A stretch of 64,000 nt of DNA from Salinibaculum sp. SYNS191 (GCF_037338445.1 NZ_CP147838.1:2790001-2854000), one strand, 5' to 3'. Positions 52,313 through 61,654 are shown, counted from the first letter of the stretch. The notes: generated by a model not told the origin, from the letters alone. Translations and numbers: made by a program.

Positions 52313-53200
52313 GTGACCGACGGCGACGACATCACGGTGCTGTGCGTCGACCCCGAGACGGCGACCGCGGACACCGTCGCCAACAGGGCCGAAATCCGCG
52401 CCGTCCCGGCCGAAGACGTCGCTGCGGGCCGGGAGGCCGCTGCGGCGACCGACGTCGACTGCGTCGTCGCCGAGTACGACCTCCCCGACGGGACCGGATT
52501 CGACGTCTTCGAGGCAGTCCGGGAGAGCCACCCCAACGCGGCGTGTATCCTCTACACCGAGGCCGACCGGGCAGAGATAGACACCGGGGCGTTCCGCGAT
52601 ACCGTCGCGGAGTTCCTCCCGAAGGACAGCCCGAACGCAGGTGACCGCCTCGTCGACATGGTTCACATCGCCGTCGTCGACCGCACGCAGGTCGGCTTTC
52701 CCCTGCCGGACGACGAGGACGCCCGTCTCGACGCACTGGCCGCGTACGACGTCGAGTCCTTCGACGCCGTCGAGACCTTCGACCGCCTCTCGAAACTCGT
52801 CGCCAGCCACTTCGACATACGCGTCGCGTTCGTCGGCCTCCTCCACGAGATCGAGGAGCGCTTCGTCGCCTGCCACGGCGCGGACTGGGAGACGCTCGAC
52901 CGTGAGGACTCCATCTGTACGTACGCCATCCTCGACGACGAGGTGACCGTCATCGAGAACGTCCAGGCCGACCCCCGCTTCGCGTACAACGAGACGCTGA
53001 AGGAACTCGAAATCCGCTCGTACGCGGGCGCGAACATCACGACGCCGGACGGGACGGTCATCGGCGAACTCTGTCTCGTCCACGACGAGCCACGCAGCTA
53101 CGACGACGCGGGCCTCGCCGACCTCCAGCGCTTCGCCGAGGAAGTCTCCGAGCAACTCGAACTCCGGCGACGACTCGCAAGCGGGGAGGACGAGCGATGA
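52313..53200 (+). CDS. Degenerate receiver plus GAF domain signalling protein
   Basis: 295 residues. Residues 1-120 have a receiver fold (ITVLCVDPETA; CVVAEYDLPDGTG; CILYTEADRAE; FLPKDSP), but the phospho-acceptor position is Glu54 instead of Asp. Thr82 and Lys104 are kept. A GAF domain follows (about 150-285; FDRLSKLVASHFDIRVAFVG, CTYAILDDEVTVIENVQADP). The start codon is GTG at 52313, five bases after a ttg-poor, CCC-rich spacer. It overlaps the next gene by four bases (ATGA), so they probably work together. Confidence 0.8.
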   Translation: MTDGDDITVLCVDPETATADTVANRAEIRAVPAEDVAAGREAAAATDVDCVVAEYDLPDGTGFDVFEAVRESHPNAACILYTEADRAEIDTGAFRDTVAEFLPKDSPNAGDRLVDMVHIAVVDRTQVGFPLPDDEDARLDALAAYDVESFDAVETFDRLSKLVASHFDIRVAFVGLLHEIEERFVACHGADWETLDREDSICTYAILDDEVTVIENVQADPRFAYNETLKELEIRSYAGANITTPDGTVIGELCLVHDEPRSYDDAGLADLQRFAEEVSEQLELRRRLASGEDER

Positions 53201-53853
53201 GTCAGGTCGACGGGACGACCTACGAGTTCGAGGGCCTCCCGCTGGAACCGGTCGACGCCGGGACGAACCTGCTGGTCACCGGGCCGCCCCTGGGCGGGAC
53301 GCGCCGGCTGGTGATGCAACTGCTCCACTGTGGCCCCTCGGAGGGACTGCTCCTGGTGACTACGGAGACCGGCGGTGGGGACGTCATCGACGCCTACGAG
53401 CGCGACGCCACCCGCTACGTCGACTCCCGGATGGCGGTCGTCGACTGCACGGAGCCGGGCCAGGACGACGAGGCCCGCAACGTCCACGCGGTCGCCGCGC
53501 CGAGTGACCTGACCGGCATCGGCATCGCCTACTCGTCGCTGTACGAGCGGCTGTACGGGCTGGGAATCGAGCGGGTCCGCACCGGGCTGGTCTCGCTCGC
53601 GCCGCTTCTGATGTACGCCGAGGAGGTCCAGCCGCTGTACCGGTTCCTCCACACGGTGACCGGCCGCATCCGCACGGCCGACGGGCTGGGGGTCTCGGCG
53701 CTGGACCCGGAGTCACAGGACGAGCGGACGTTCCGGACGCTGACCCAGCCCTTCGACGGCAGAGTCGAACTGCGCGAGCGCGACGGCACGCACGAACTGC
53801 GCTGTCGCGGGCTCCCGGACCAGCCAGACGGCTGGCAGCCGCTCGACCTCTAG
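53197..53853 (+). CDS. RecA/KaiC-like protein with a degenerate P-loop
   Basis: 218 residues. The fold resembles haloarchaeal KaiC-like/DUF7504 proteins, but the Walker A position reads TGPPLGGTRR, with no Lys. LLLVTTETGGGDVIDAYERD and VVDCTEPGQDDEARNVHAV follow. It probably binds no ATP or binds it poorly. It is translationally coupled to the receiver/GAF protein upstream, so a signalling or output role is likely, by inference. Confidence 0.75.
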   Translation: MSQVDGTTYEFEGLPLEPVDAGTNLLVTGPPLGGTRRLVMQLLHCGPSEGLLLVTTETGGGDVIDAYERDATRYVDSRMAVVDCTEPGQDDEARNVHAVAAPSDLTGIGIAYSSLYERLYGLGIERVRTGLVSLAPLLMYAEEVQPLYRFLHTVTGRIRTADGLGVSALDPESQDERTFRTLTQPFDGRVELRERDGTHELRCRGLPDQPDGWQPLDL

Positions 53854-53977
53854 CGGTCCCGGGTGCGGGATGGCGTCACCGCATCGCCTCCGACTCGGGG
53901 TGTGACACCTCCCTCGAACGGCCCGTTTCCGGAGCCAATCACAAGCGTTTTCGCCGCCCGCGTTCGTGTCTCGACCG

Positions 53978-54229
53978 ATGACCGCCTACACCGCGACCGT
54001 CACTGTGCGGCTCAAGGCCGGGGTCCTCGACCCCGAGGCCGAGACCACACAGCGTGCGCTCGAACGCCTCGGGTTCGAACTCGCGGACCTGCGTTCGGCC
54101 GACCGCTTCGAACTCGACCTGGAGGCCGACAGCGCCGACGCCGCCCGCGACCGGGCCGAGGAGATGACCGAGCGCCTGCTCGCCAACCCGACCATCCACG
54201 ACTACGAGGTCGACGTCGCCGAGCGATGA
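53978..54229 (+). CDS. purS: Phosphoribosylformylglycinamidine synthase subunit PurS
   Basis: 83 residues. YTATVTVRLKAGVLDPEAET is the PurS signature, then ALERLGFELADLRSADRFEL and the C-terminal NPTIHDYEVDV. It forms the bridge between PurQ and PurL in the FGAM synthase complex. The ATG at 53978 was chosen over 53966. purQ follows after 52 bases; purL is not in the window. Confidence 0.92.
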   Translation: MTAYTATVTVRLKAGVLDPEAETTQRALERLGFELADLRSADRFELDLEADSADAARDRAEEMTERLLANPTIHDYEVDVAER

Positions 54230-54281
54230 CCGACTCAGTACACACGCCGACGACTCTCGGGTCCCACGCGGGGTGGTCACT

Positions 54282-54959
54282 GTGACGGTCGCCGTCGTCC
54301 AGTTCGGCGGCTCGAACTGCGACCGCGACACCGTCCAGGCCCTGGAGTCGCTTGGCATCGACGCCGAACTCGTCTGGCACGAGGACGGCCTGCCCGCGGA
54401 CACCACGGGCATCGTCGTCCCCGGCGGCTTCTCCTACGGCGACTACCTCCGCGCCGGCGCGATGGCCGCCCGCTCGCCCATCATGGCCGAGGTCCGCGAG
54501 GCCGCCGCGGCCGGCACGCCGGTGCTGGGCATCTGCAACGGCGCACAGATCGGCTGCGAGGCGTCGCTGACGCCCGGCGCGTTCACGACCAACCGCAGCG
54601 CACGCTTCCAGTGTGAACACGTCCACGTCCGCGTCGAGAACGCCGACACTCCCTTCACCCGAGCCTACGAGGAGGGCGACGTCATCGAACTCCCCATCGC
54701 CCACGGCGAGGGCCGGTTCGAAATCGACGACGCGGAACTGGACGACCTGGAGGACGACGACCGAATCCTCTTCCGGTACTGCGACGAGAACGGCGAGGTC
54801 ACCGACGGCGCGAACCCCAACGGCTCGAAACACAACGTCGCGGGCGTGTTGGGCGAACACGACCACGTCGCCGTGTTGATGCCCCACCCCGAACGCGTCA
54901 CGCTCGCGGACGTCGGCCCGACCGACGGCCAGGGCGTCCTCCGCGGCTTCGCGGAGTGA
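54282..54959 (+). CDS. purQ: Phosphoribosylformylglycinamidine synthase subunit PurQ (glutaminase)
   Basis: 225 residues, class I glutamine amidotransferase. VAVVQFGGSNCDRDTVQAL begins the protein, VLGICNGAQIG holds the nucleophile Cys, and LMPHPER holds the catalytic His. It supplies ammonia to PurL. The start codon is GTG at 54282; another GTG at 54273 would add three residues. It follows purS on the same strand. Confidence 0.93.
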   Translation: MTVAVVQFGGSNCDRDTVQALESLGIDAELVWHEDGLPADTTGIVVPGGFSYGDYLRAGAMAARSPIMAEVREAAAAGTPVLGICNGAQIGCEASLTPGAFTTNRSARFQCEHVHVRVENADTPFTRAYEEGDVIELPIAHGEGRFEIDDAELDDLEDDDRILFRYCDENGEVTDGANPNGSKHNVAGVLGEHDHVAVLMPHPERVTLADVGPTDGQGVLRGFAE

Positions 54960-55033
54960 CCCAGGGGCATTTGCCGAGTCTGCAACCGCCCGTCCACTTT
55001 TAAGCGAACGGGGTTCAATCGCCCGACTAGAGC

Positions 55034-55750
55034 ATGACGGACCCTGCTGTACTCGTCGAGTCGCTCCGGAAGCAGTACGGAAGCGTCCGGGCACTCGACG
55101 ACGTGACGTTCGAGGTCGAGCGCGGCGAGATATTCGGGCTGGTCGGTCCCAACGGGGCCGGCAAGTCGACGACGCTGCGAATCATGTCGACGCTGCTGAG
55201 CGCCGACGCCGGCCGCGTGGTCGTCTGCGGTGCCGACGTCGAGGAAAACCCCAACCAGGCACGCGCCGCACTGCGGTACGTCCCCGAGGAGGCCGGGGCC
55301 TACGAGAACTTCTCCGGCCGGAAGTACCTCCATTTCGTCGCCTCCTTCTACGCCGACGACCCCGAGCCGATGGTCGAGCGGGCGGTCGAAATCGCGGACC
55401 TCGGTGACCGCATCGAGAGCAAGACCAGCGAGTACAGCAAGGGCATGACCCGCAAGCTCTTGCTCGCCGCCGGGCTGATGACGGAACCGGAACTGGCGAT
55501 TCTCGACGAGCCCACCTCGGGCCTGGACGTGCGCAACGCCCGCCAGATTCGCGACACCATCAAAGAGTACCCCGGCAGCGACCGCAGCGTCATCCTCTCC
55601 TCGCACAACATGCTGGAGGTGGAGTACCTCTGTGACCGGGTGGGCCTGCTCAACGAGGGCCGCATCGTCGACACCGGCTCGCCGTCGGAACTGGTCGCGT
55701 CCTACGGCACCGAGAACCTCGAAGACGCCTTCCTGGAGGCCACAGCATGA
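55034..55750 (+). CDS. ABC exporter ATP-binding protein (NatA-like)
   Basis: 238 residues. Walker A GPNGAGKST, signature YSKGMTRKLLLA and Walker B LAILDEPTSGLDV are intact, and the switch His is in ILSSHNMLEVE. It is of the DrrA/NatA class that pairs with ABC-2 permeases. It overlaps the permease gene by four bases (ATGA). A short gap (about 74 bases) after purQ holds ttttaagcg (about 54997-55005) as a possible TATA element. Substrate unknown. Confidence 0.9.
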   Translation: MTDPAVLVESLRKQYGSVRALDDVTFEVERGEIFGLVGPNGAGKSTTLRIMSTLLSADAGRVVVCGADVEENPNQARAALRYVPEEAGAYENFSGRKYLHFVASFYADDPEPMVERAVEIADLGDRIESKTSEYSKGMTRKLLLAAGLMTEPELAILDEPTSGLDVRNARQIRDTIKEYPGSDRSVILSSHNMLEVEYLCDRVGLLNEGRIVDTGSPSELVASYGTENLEDAFLEATA

Positions 55751-57000
55751 ACACGTTCTTCCGGCTCGTCTGGAAGGAGATGCGCGAGTTGCTGCGCCCG
55801 CAGTACATCCTGCCCATCCTGTTCGTCCCCATCATCTTCATCGCGCTCGGGCAGGGCTTTGGCGGCCTGGACGAGGCGGCCTCGGAGCCGCCCGAAGTCG
55901 GCGTCCTCGACGACGACGACGGCCGCTACGGCGACCTGGTCGAGGCGACGTACAACGCGAGCGCGGACGTGGTCTACCGCGGCAGCGGCACCGACCCGGA
56001 GGCGGCACTGAACGCGACCGAGGACGGGGGTGGGACGGCCCTCGTGGTGATACCGGAGAACTTCACCGAGCGCATCGAGGCGGGCCAGCGCGGGCAGGTC
56101 CGGCTGTACTCGGTCGTCGACAGCGTGAGCCTCACCGGCATCGCCTCCACGGGGAAAGTCGAGACCATCCTCCAGTCCGCCAGCGCCCAGATTACGCTCA
56201 ACGTGACCGGGGCCACCGCCCAGGAACTTAGCCCCGTCGAGACCAGCTACACCACCGACGTCAAGGGCACCCGCATCAGCCAGTCCCCCGGCGTGCTCTC
56301 CGGCGCGTTCACCTCGCAGTTCCTGTTCGTCCCCGTCATCATCATGCTGGTCATCGTCTTCTCCGGCCAGATGGTCATCAACTCGATGGGGATGGAGAAA
56401 GAGCACAAGACGCTGGAGACGCTGCTGACGATGCCGGTCAAGCGCCGGACCATCGTCGCGGCGAAACTGGTGGGGAGCGCCGCCATCGGACTCCTCGCCG
56501 CCGGCGTCATGACGTTCGCGCTCAGCGAGTACCAGTCGGGCATCACCGGCGGTGGGGGTGGCGGCCTGCCCGCTGCCTTCAGCCTCGGGACGGCCGACTA
56601 CGCGCTCGTCGGCGTCGCCATCTTCTTCGCCGTCGTGGGCGCGCTGGCGCTGGCACTCGTGCTCGGCATCTTCGCCGGGGACCGCCAGGGCGCGCAGATT
56701 CTGCTGCTCCCGCTGTCGATTCTCGCTATCGGACCCGCCTTCGCGACGATGTTCACCGACTTCACAACGCTGTCGCTGCCGCTGCAGGCAGTACTGTTCG
56801 CGATTCCCTTCACCCACCCGGTCATCGCGTCGAAACAACTGATGTTCGGCGACCCGCTGTTCGTCTACCTCGGCGTCGCCTACGAGGCAGTCTTCGCGCT
56901 CGGCGCAATCAGTCTCGCCGTGTACGTCTTCAACTCCGACCGGGTCGTCACGGGCAGCGCCGGCCGCCTCGGCGAGTGGCTGTCCCGTCTCCAGCGATAG
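55747..57000 (+). CDS. ABC-2 type exporter permease (NatB-like)
   Basis: 417 residues. A single N-terminal helix (about 20-36) is followed by a large extracytoplasmic domain (about 40-195; LDEAASEPPEVGVLDDDDG, ATYNASADVVYRGSGTDPEA). Five or so helices then form the ABC-2 core. KEHKTLETLLTMPVKRRTIV is the conserved cytoplasmic ERE-like loop of ABC-2 permeases that contacts the ATPase. This layout matches NatB-type sodium or drug exporters. Confidence 0.88.
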   Translation: MNTFFRLVWKEMRELLRPQYILPILFVPIIFIALGQGFGGLDEAASEPPEVGVLDDDDGRYGDLVEATYNASADVVYRGSGTDPEAALNATEDGGGTALVVIPENFTERIEAGQRGQVRLYSVVDSVSLTGIASTGKVETILQSASAQITLNVTGATAQELSPVETSYTTDVKGTRISQSPGVLSGAFTSQFLFVPVIIMLVIVFSGQMVINSMGMEKEHKTLETLLTMPVKRRTIVAAKLVGSAAIGLLAAGVMTFALSEYQSGITGGGGGGLPAAFSLGTADYALVGVAIFFAVVGALALALVLGIFAGDRQGAQILLLPLSILAIGPAFATMFTDFTTLSLPLQAVLFAIPFTHPVIASKQLMFGDPLFVYLGVAYEAVFALGAISLAVYVFNSDRVVTGSAGRLGEWLSRLQR

Positions 57001-57050
57001 CCGGCCGGACGCTGTACATTTAAACCATGGGAGGAACCAACCTGCACACG

Positions 57051-58424
57051 ATGAACCGCCGCCACCTCCGCGTCGCCCTCCTCGCCGCGCTCGTGCTCTC
57101 GGTGAGCGTCGTGGCCTACGGCGCGGCCACCGCAGAGCGCTCCGGCACCGCCGCGGACGTCCCGACGGCCCCGCCGCGCGAGAACGTGACCGTCGCCACC
57201 GAGTCGGCCCGGTACGGCACCATCATGGCCTGGCACCCGAACGGGAGCCGGTTGTACTACGACGACGCGCGCACGAAGTACTTCGACGTCGACCGCGTCC
57301 CGGGGACGATGACCGTCGAGTACGCCGCGACGGACACCATCCACACGGCGGGCCCGACCTGCTCGTCGCCGCCCTGTGCCCTGAACGTCGTCGAGCGGGC
57401 GAACCTCACGACCGGCGAGACGGAGGTCGTCTACGCCCGCTACGACGCGAGCCAGCACGCCGCGGAGTGGCACGACCACGAGCGGGTCAACGACACGCAC
57501 CTCCTGATTGCGGACATGATAGACGACCGCGTGGTGATGGTCGACACCGAGACGGAACTCGTCGAGTGGGCCTGGCAGGCCCAGGCTGCCTTCCCCGTCG
57601 AGGGCGGCGGCCCCTTCCCGGAGGACTGGGCGCACCTCAACGACGTGGACCTCCTGCCCGACGGCCGCGTGATGGCGAGCCTTCGCAACCAGGACCAGGT
57701 GGTCTTCATCGAACCGGGCGAGGGAATCCAGGAGAACTGGACGCTGGGCGCGGAGGACGACCACGACACCCTCTACGAGCAACACAACCCCGACTACATC
57801 CCTGCGTCCGAGGGCGGGCCCGCGGTCGTGGTGGCGGACTCGGAAAACGCCCGCATCGTCGAGTACCAGCGCGAGAACGGCACCTGGACGCGGACGTGGG
57901 AGTGGTCGGACAGCCGCATCCAGTGGCCCCGCGACGCGGACCGCCTCCCGAACGGCAACACGCTGGTCGCCGACACGCACGGCAGCCGCCTGCTCGAAGT
58001 CGCCCCGAACGGCTCCGTCGCCTGGTCGGTCCCGCTTGCTCACCCCTACGACGTGGAACGGTTCGGCACCGGCGAGGACAGCACCGGCGGCGAGAGCGCG
58101 GCCAGCCTCGGGCTGACTTCCCGGACCGGCGGGAGCGGGGCCGACGGCGGAGGCGGCCCCAGCCTGCTCGGGGGAGTCAGTGACTTCGTCAAGAGCCTGG
58201 CACCGACGTGGGTCGTCAACGGCGTCCTCTACGTCGCGCCGGTCTGGATGGGTCGCGAGCAGTTCTTCGCGGTGGGACTGGGACTGGCCGTCGCCGTCGT
58301 CTGGCCGGTGCTCGAACTGCGCTGGCGGTTCCCGGACGTGGGGCTGCGGCTCCCGGTCTACCGCGAGCGCCGCGACGCCGAGGTCCGGGCCGACGGCGAC
58401 GAACCGGCCGAGGACGCGGAGTGA
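57051..58424 (+). CDS. Arylsulfotransferase (ASST)-like beta-propeller membrane protein
   Basis: 457 residues. An N-terminal signal-anchor helix (VALLAALVLSVSVVAYGAA) is followed by an extracellular beta-propeller with repeats such as DWAHLNDVDLLPDGRVMAS, ENARIVEYQRENGTWTRTWEW and WPRDADRLPNGNTLVADTHG. One or two hydrophobic segments near the C-terminus (about 375-425) follow. It resembles the Arylsulfotran_2-like family, but catalytic His residues cannot be assigned with confidence. The ATG at 57051 (MNRRHLRVAL) was chosen over 57027. Confidence 0.75.
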   Translation: MNRRHLRVALLAALVLSVSVVAYGAATAERSGTAADVPTAPPRENVTVATESARYGTIMAWHPNGSRLYYDDARTKYFDVDRVPGTMTVEYAATDTIHTAGPTCSSPPCALNVVERANLTTGETEVVYARYDASQHAAEWHDHERVNDTHLLIADMIDDRVVMVDTETELVEWAWQAQAAFPVEGGGPFPEDWAHLNDVDLLPDGRVMASLRNQDQVVFIEPGEGIQENWTLGAEDDHDTLYEQHNPDYIPASEGGPAVVVADSENARIVEYQRENGTWTRTWEWSDSRIQWPRDADRLPNGNTLVADTHGSRLLEVAPNGSVAWSVPLAHPYDVERFGTGEDSTGGESAASLGLTSRTGGSGADGGGGPSLLGGVSDFVKSLAPTWVVNGVLYVAPVWMGREQFFAVGLGLAVAVVWPVLELRWRFPDVGLRLPVYRERRDAEVRADGDEPAEDAE

Positions 58425-58482
58425 GGCCGGCGGCCGCCAGCCTGTCACCGTCTTTATCAGCCTCCGCGGCGAGGCTCCCGCT

Positions 58483-58944
58483 GTGAGCGCCTATCCCGGT
58501 GGACACGCGGGCTTTCTCGCGGTGGCGCTGGCGACGCACGCGCTGGTCGGGTACGCTCTGGGTGCGGTGCTGTTCGACCGAGCCGGCGCGGGCCTGGTGG
58601 GTGGCGTCGTCGCGGACGTCGACCTCCTGGTCCCGGCGTCGGTCGGGCCGCCCTTCGCCCACCGCGGCGTCACCCACAGTGCGCTCGCCCTCGGCGTCGC
58701 GACGGCCGTGGGACTCCGATTCGGCCGCGCGACGGCGGGCGGCGTCTTCGTGGGCTACCTCTCGCAACTGCTCGTCGACGCGACGACGCCGATGGGGATT
58801 CCGATTCTCTCGCCGCTCTCCGGGACGTACGTCGGCGTCGACCTCGACCCCGGCGGTCACTCACTTCCCGTGACCGCAGCGCTGTGGGTCGCGTGCCTGG
58901 GGCTGCTGTGGTCGCGGGGGAAACTCGACCTCCCGGGACGATAG
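58483..58944 (+). CDS. YdjM/DUF457-like membrane-bound metal-dependent hydrolase
   Basis: 153 residues with four hydrophobic helices. The first histidine (GGHAGFLAVAL) and the segment FAHRGVTHSAL are the family motifs, likely metal ligands, together with an Asp in VVADVDLLVP and DATTPMG. Such proteins are often annotated as LexA-binding or metal-dependent hydrolases, with no proven reaction. The GTG start at 58483 gives MSAYPGGHAG. It follows the ASST-like gene by 58 bases. Confidence 0.8.
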   Translation: MSAYPGGHAGFLAVALATHALVGYALGAVLFDRAGAGLVGGVVADVDLLVPASVGPPFAHRGVTHSALALGVATAVGLRFGRATAGGVFVGYLSQLLVDATTPMGIPILSPLSGTYVGVDLDPGGHSLPVTAALWVACLGLLWSRGKLDLPGR

Positions 58945-59262
58945 CGCGACGGGCGCTGTCGCTCCGTCACGTCGAGGGGATAGGAAGGGAACGAGGGCTG
59001 GAGCGTGTGACACTCCGGCCGGGCGTGTACTCCGACAGGATTGGGCTCCCAGCCCTACACCACCGTAGACGGGGGAGATACTAATAGGCGGGCCTACCGC
59101 GGTGAAAGTGAAAGTGTGGGACAGCGGCGGGATGTGCCAGTCGTTGACGCAGCACTCTGTAAATGCGTTCCGGTACTCGGGTGAGTCTGCGACGCGCCCG
59201 TTCGTGTTGGTTTCCCTGCATATCCGGCAGACTTAGGGTGGCAGTGGCCGATGGTCTCAGCC
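58945..59262. other. 318-base gap without a gene
   Basis: No convincing open frame. It contains an 8-bp inverted repeat (AGGGCTGG 58994-59001 and CCAGCCCT 59049-59056) with 47 bases between the arms, a TATA-like gatactaatagg (about 59077-59088) and another A/T-rich site (tgcatatcc, about 59218-59226) about 38 bases before the next ATG. The repeat might form a small RNA or a leader; nothing proves this. Confidence 0.5.
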
Positions 59263-60126
59263 ATGGTCTACGACCTGGACTCGATAGCGACGGTCGGCGT
59301 CGTCGGCGCGGGAACGATGGGCAGTGGCATCGCGCAGGTGTCGGCGATGGCCGGGTACGACGTCGTCATGCGCGACGTCGAGGACGACCTCGTCGAGAGC
59401 GGCTTCGAGACTATCGAGCGCAGTCTCGACAGGCTGGTCGAGAGCGACCGGCTCTCCGACGAGCAGGCCGGTGCCGTCACCGACCGCATCGCCGGGACGA
59501 CCGACGCCGCGGACCTCGCGGACTGCGACGTCGTGGTCGAGGCCGTCGTCGAGGAGATGGAGGTCAAGCAGAACATCTTCGCGGACCTCGACGACCGGAC
59601 GGCGGCGGGGACGGTGCTGGCGACGAACACGAGCACGCTCTCGATTACGACGATAGCGAGCGCGACCGAGCGCCCGGAGGACGTCGTCGGAATCCACTTC
59701 ATGAACCCCGCGCCCGTCATGCGCGGCGTGGAGGTCGTCGTCGGCGAGAAGACCGCCGACGCGGTGGTCGACTTCGCCCACGCCTTCGCGGAGGACCTGG
59801 GCAAGACGACCTGGGAGTCCGACGACAAACCCGGCTTCGTCACCAACCGCATCCTGATGCCCTGGCTCAACGAGGGCATCCGCGCCTTCGACGAGGGCGT
59901 CGCCACGAAGGAGGACATCGACACGGGGATGCGACTCGGGACGAACGTGCCGATGGGGCCGCTGGAACTGGCCGACCACATCGGTCTCGACGTGGTTCTC
60001 CACGCCAGCGAGACGCTGCACGAGGAACTGGGCGACCGCTACAAGCCGGCCTACCTGCTCAAGCGGAAGGTCGAGGCGGGCGACCTCGGGAAGAAGACGG
60101 GCGAAGGCTTCTACGAGTACGAGTAG
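59263..60126 (+). CDS. 3-hydroxyacyl-CoA dehydrogenase (NAD-binding, HBD-like)
   Basis: 287 residues. The NAD motif GVVGAGTMGSGIAQVSAMAG opens the protein. VVVEAVVEEMEVKQNIFADL, NTSTLSITTIA and HFMNPAPVMRGVEVV (with the catalytic His) follow. The C-terminal domain has PGFVTNRILMPWLNEGI. It oxidises 3-hydroxyacyl-CoA in beta-oxidation or butyrate/PHA metabolism. The ATG at 59263 (MVYDLDSIATVGVV) was chosen over 59251. It converges with the RaSEA gene, one base apart. Confidence 0.93.
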   Translation: MVYDLDSIATVGVVGAGTMGSGIAQVSAMAGYDVVMRDVEDDLVESGFETIERSLDRLVESDRLSDEQAGAVTDRIAGTTDAADLADCDVVVEAVVEEMEVKQNIFADLDDRTAAGTVLATNTSTLSITTIASATERPEDVVGIHFMNPAPVMRGVEVVVGEKTADAVVDFAHAFAEDLGKTTWESDDKPGFVTNRILMPWLNEGIRAFDEGVATKEDIDTGMRLGTNVPMGPLELADHIGLDVVLHASETLHEELGDRYKPAYLLKRKVEAGDLGKKTGEGFYEYE

Positions 60127-60127
60127 A

Positions 60128-61204
60128 CTACCGGGAAAGCGGCATCGAGTAACTCCGCTCGCGTTCGCAGACGACCTCCCAGGTCCGCTCGCACTCGCAG
60201 GACACCTGCTCGAAGACCGACGGGTCCTGCCGGAGGTCGAAGTCCTTGATGGCGCGCTGGACGCGGTCGTCGCAGTCGCCGCAGTTGTGCGGGCCGCGGT
60301 CGCTGCCGTGACCGACGGGGTCGGAGACGACGATGACATCGGCGTCGGCGGTCGATTCGAGCACGTCAGCGACGCTCCAGAGCCACGGCGGCCGGTAGCC
60401 GTCGCCGTGGTAGAGGTCCTCGACCATCGTGTGTCGCTGGACGTTGCAGGGGTTCATCGAGACGGTGTGACAGCCCTCCACGTCGGCGCACTTTCGGACG
60501 GACCGTTTCATGTCCGCGACGGCCTCGGACTCCGTGAGGAACGGCGGCTTCATCAGGAGGTAGGCTTTGATGCCGGCGCCGGCGTCGCGTGCGTCGGCGG
60601 CCGCGCGCTCGAACTCCGAGAACTCGAAGTACTTGTTCACGCAGTCCCGGCGCACGCGGTCGGTCGCCGTCTCCAGGCCGACGGCGACGTCCGTCTCCAG
60701 TCCCTGGTCGGTGAAGTCGGTGATCTTGTCGTGGTCGACGAAGTCGGGCAGGGACTCGACGACGATGCGCTCGCGGTCGGCGAAGGTCTCGGCGATGGCC
60801 CGCCGCGTTTCTGCGGGCACCTCGCGCTCGTCGAGGAAGGACCCGGAGGTGTAGATTTTGATGAGTCCAGCCGGTTCGTCGGCGTTGTCGGCCTCGTGGT
60901 CCAGGCAGGCGTCGATTTGCGCCATGAGGTCCTCGTGGCTGACGCTGCCGCCCTCGACGGACTCGGCGACGTAGCCGCACATCGTACAGCCGCCGGCGCG
61001 GGCCCAGCGACAGCCGCCGGTGTTGAGGATGATGGTCAGGGAGTCGTAGATGCCGTCGGGCGTGTTGTCCTCGTCGAGCCAGACGCGGGTGGGTTCGCGG
61101 GGGTCGTAGGTCTCGTCCTTGCGGGCGCGTATCTCCCGCATCACCGAGTTGTGGGCGTCCATCCCCCGGCCCTGCTCGTAGACGTCGGGACTGGGCTTGC
61201 TCAT
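60128..61204 (-). CDS. Archaeosine biosynthesis radical SAM protein RaSEA
   Basis: 358 residues. The SAM-cluster cysteines are Cys65, Cys73 and Cys76 in a CX7CX2C pattern (CRWARAGGCTMCGY), characteristic of this enzyme. KAYLLMKPPFLTESEAVADM and VSMNPCNVQRHTMVEDLYH match the family. RaSEA works with ArcS to turn a lysine adduct on preQ0-modified G15 of tRNA into archaeosine. ArcS is not in the window. The ATG at 61204 was chosen over 61216. Confidence 0.9.
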   Translation of the reverse strand: MSKPSPDVYEQGRGMDAHNSVMREIRARKDETYDPREPTRVWLDEDNTPDGIYDSLTIILNTGGCRWARAGGCTMCGYVAESVEGGSVSHEDLMAQIDACLDHEADNADEPAGLIKIYTSGSFLDEREVPAETRRAIAETFADRERIVVESLPDFVDHDKITDFTDQGLETDVAVGLETATDRVRRDCVNKYFEFSEFERAAADARDAGAGIKAYLLMKPPFLTESEAVADMKRSVRKCADVEGCHTVSMNPCNVQRHTMVEDLYHGDGYRPPWLWSVADVLESTADADVIVVSDPVGHGSDRGPHNCGDCDDRVQRAIKDFDLRQDPSVFEQVSCECERTWEVVCERERSYSMPLSR

Positions 61205-61246
61205 TGGGGGAGACAAGCGGACGCAGTCGTATATCCGCTTCGTTGC

Positions 61247-61654
61247 TCACTCCGTGGCCGTCGCGGCGTCGGGCCGTCGGAGCCACTGGCCGCCACGCCA
61301 GAGAAGCGCGACCAGGACTGCCCCGACGGCGTCGGCCGCCAGGTCGAGCAGGCTGAACGAGCGGTAGGCAAGCGGTAACTGGAGGAGTTCGACGAGGAGG
61401 CCGTAGCCGACGCTCACCAGGACCACGACGACCAGCAGGCGCTCGACAGAGGACGTGGCGAGTGCGGCCGCCAGCGTGGCCGCCAGCGCGGCGAAGGCCA
61501 GCGCGTGCAGGTACTTGTCGAGGCCGAGGACGCCGAGCGGTCCCAGCGTCGGGCCGGCGTCGCCCGGTCGCACGACTGCGGCGACGAGGATGGCCGCGGC
61601 GACGACGGCGACGAGTCCCCAGCGAGCGCGCTGTCCGACGCGAAACGAGGGCAC
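61247..61654 (-). CDS. VanZ-like family membrane protein
   Basis: 135 residues. Four hydrophobic helices with the VanZ-like pattern: a Lys/His pair in LDKYLHALAFAALA, then LLVELLQL, and LDLAADAVGAVLVALLW near the end. The acidic and basic residues in the helices are typical of the family. VanZ proteins influence antibiotic resistance or cell-envelope physiology in bacteria, but no role is known in haloarchaea. Confidence 0.85.
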   Translation of the reverse strand: MPSFRVGQRARWGLVAVVAAAILVAAVVRPGDAGPTLGPLGVLGLDKYLHALAFAALAATLAAALATSSVERLLVVVVLVSVGYGLLVELLQLPLAYRSFSLLDLAADAVGAVLVALLWRGGQWLRRPDAATATE

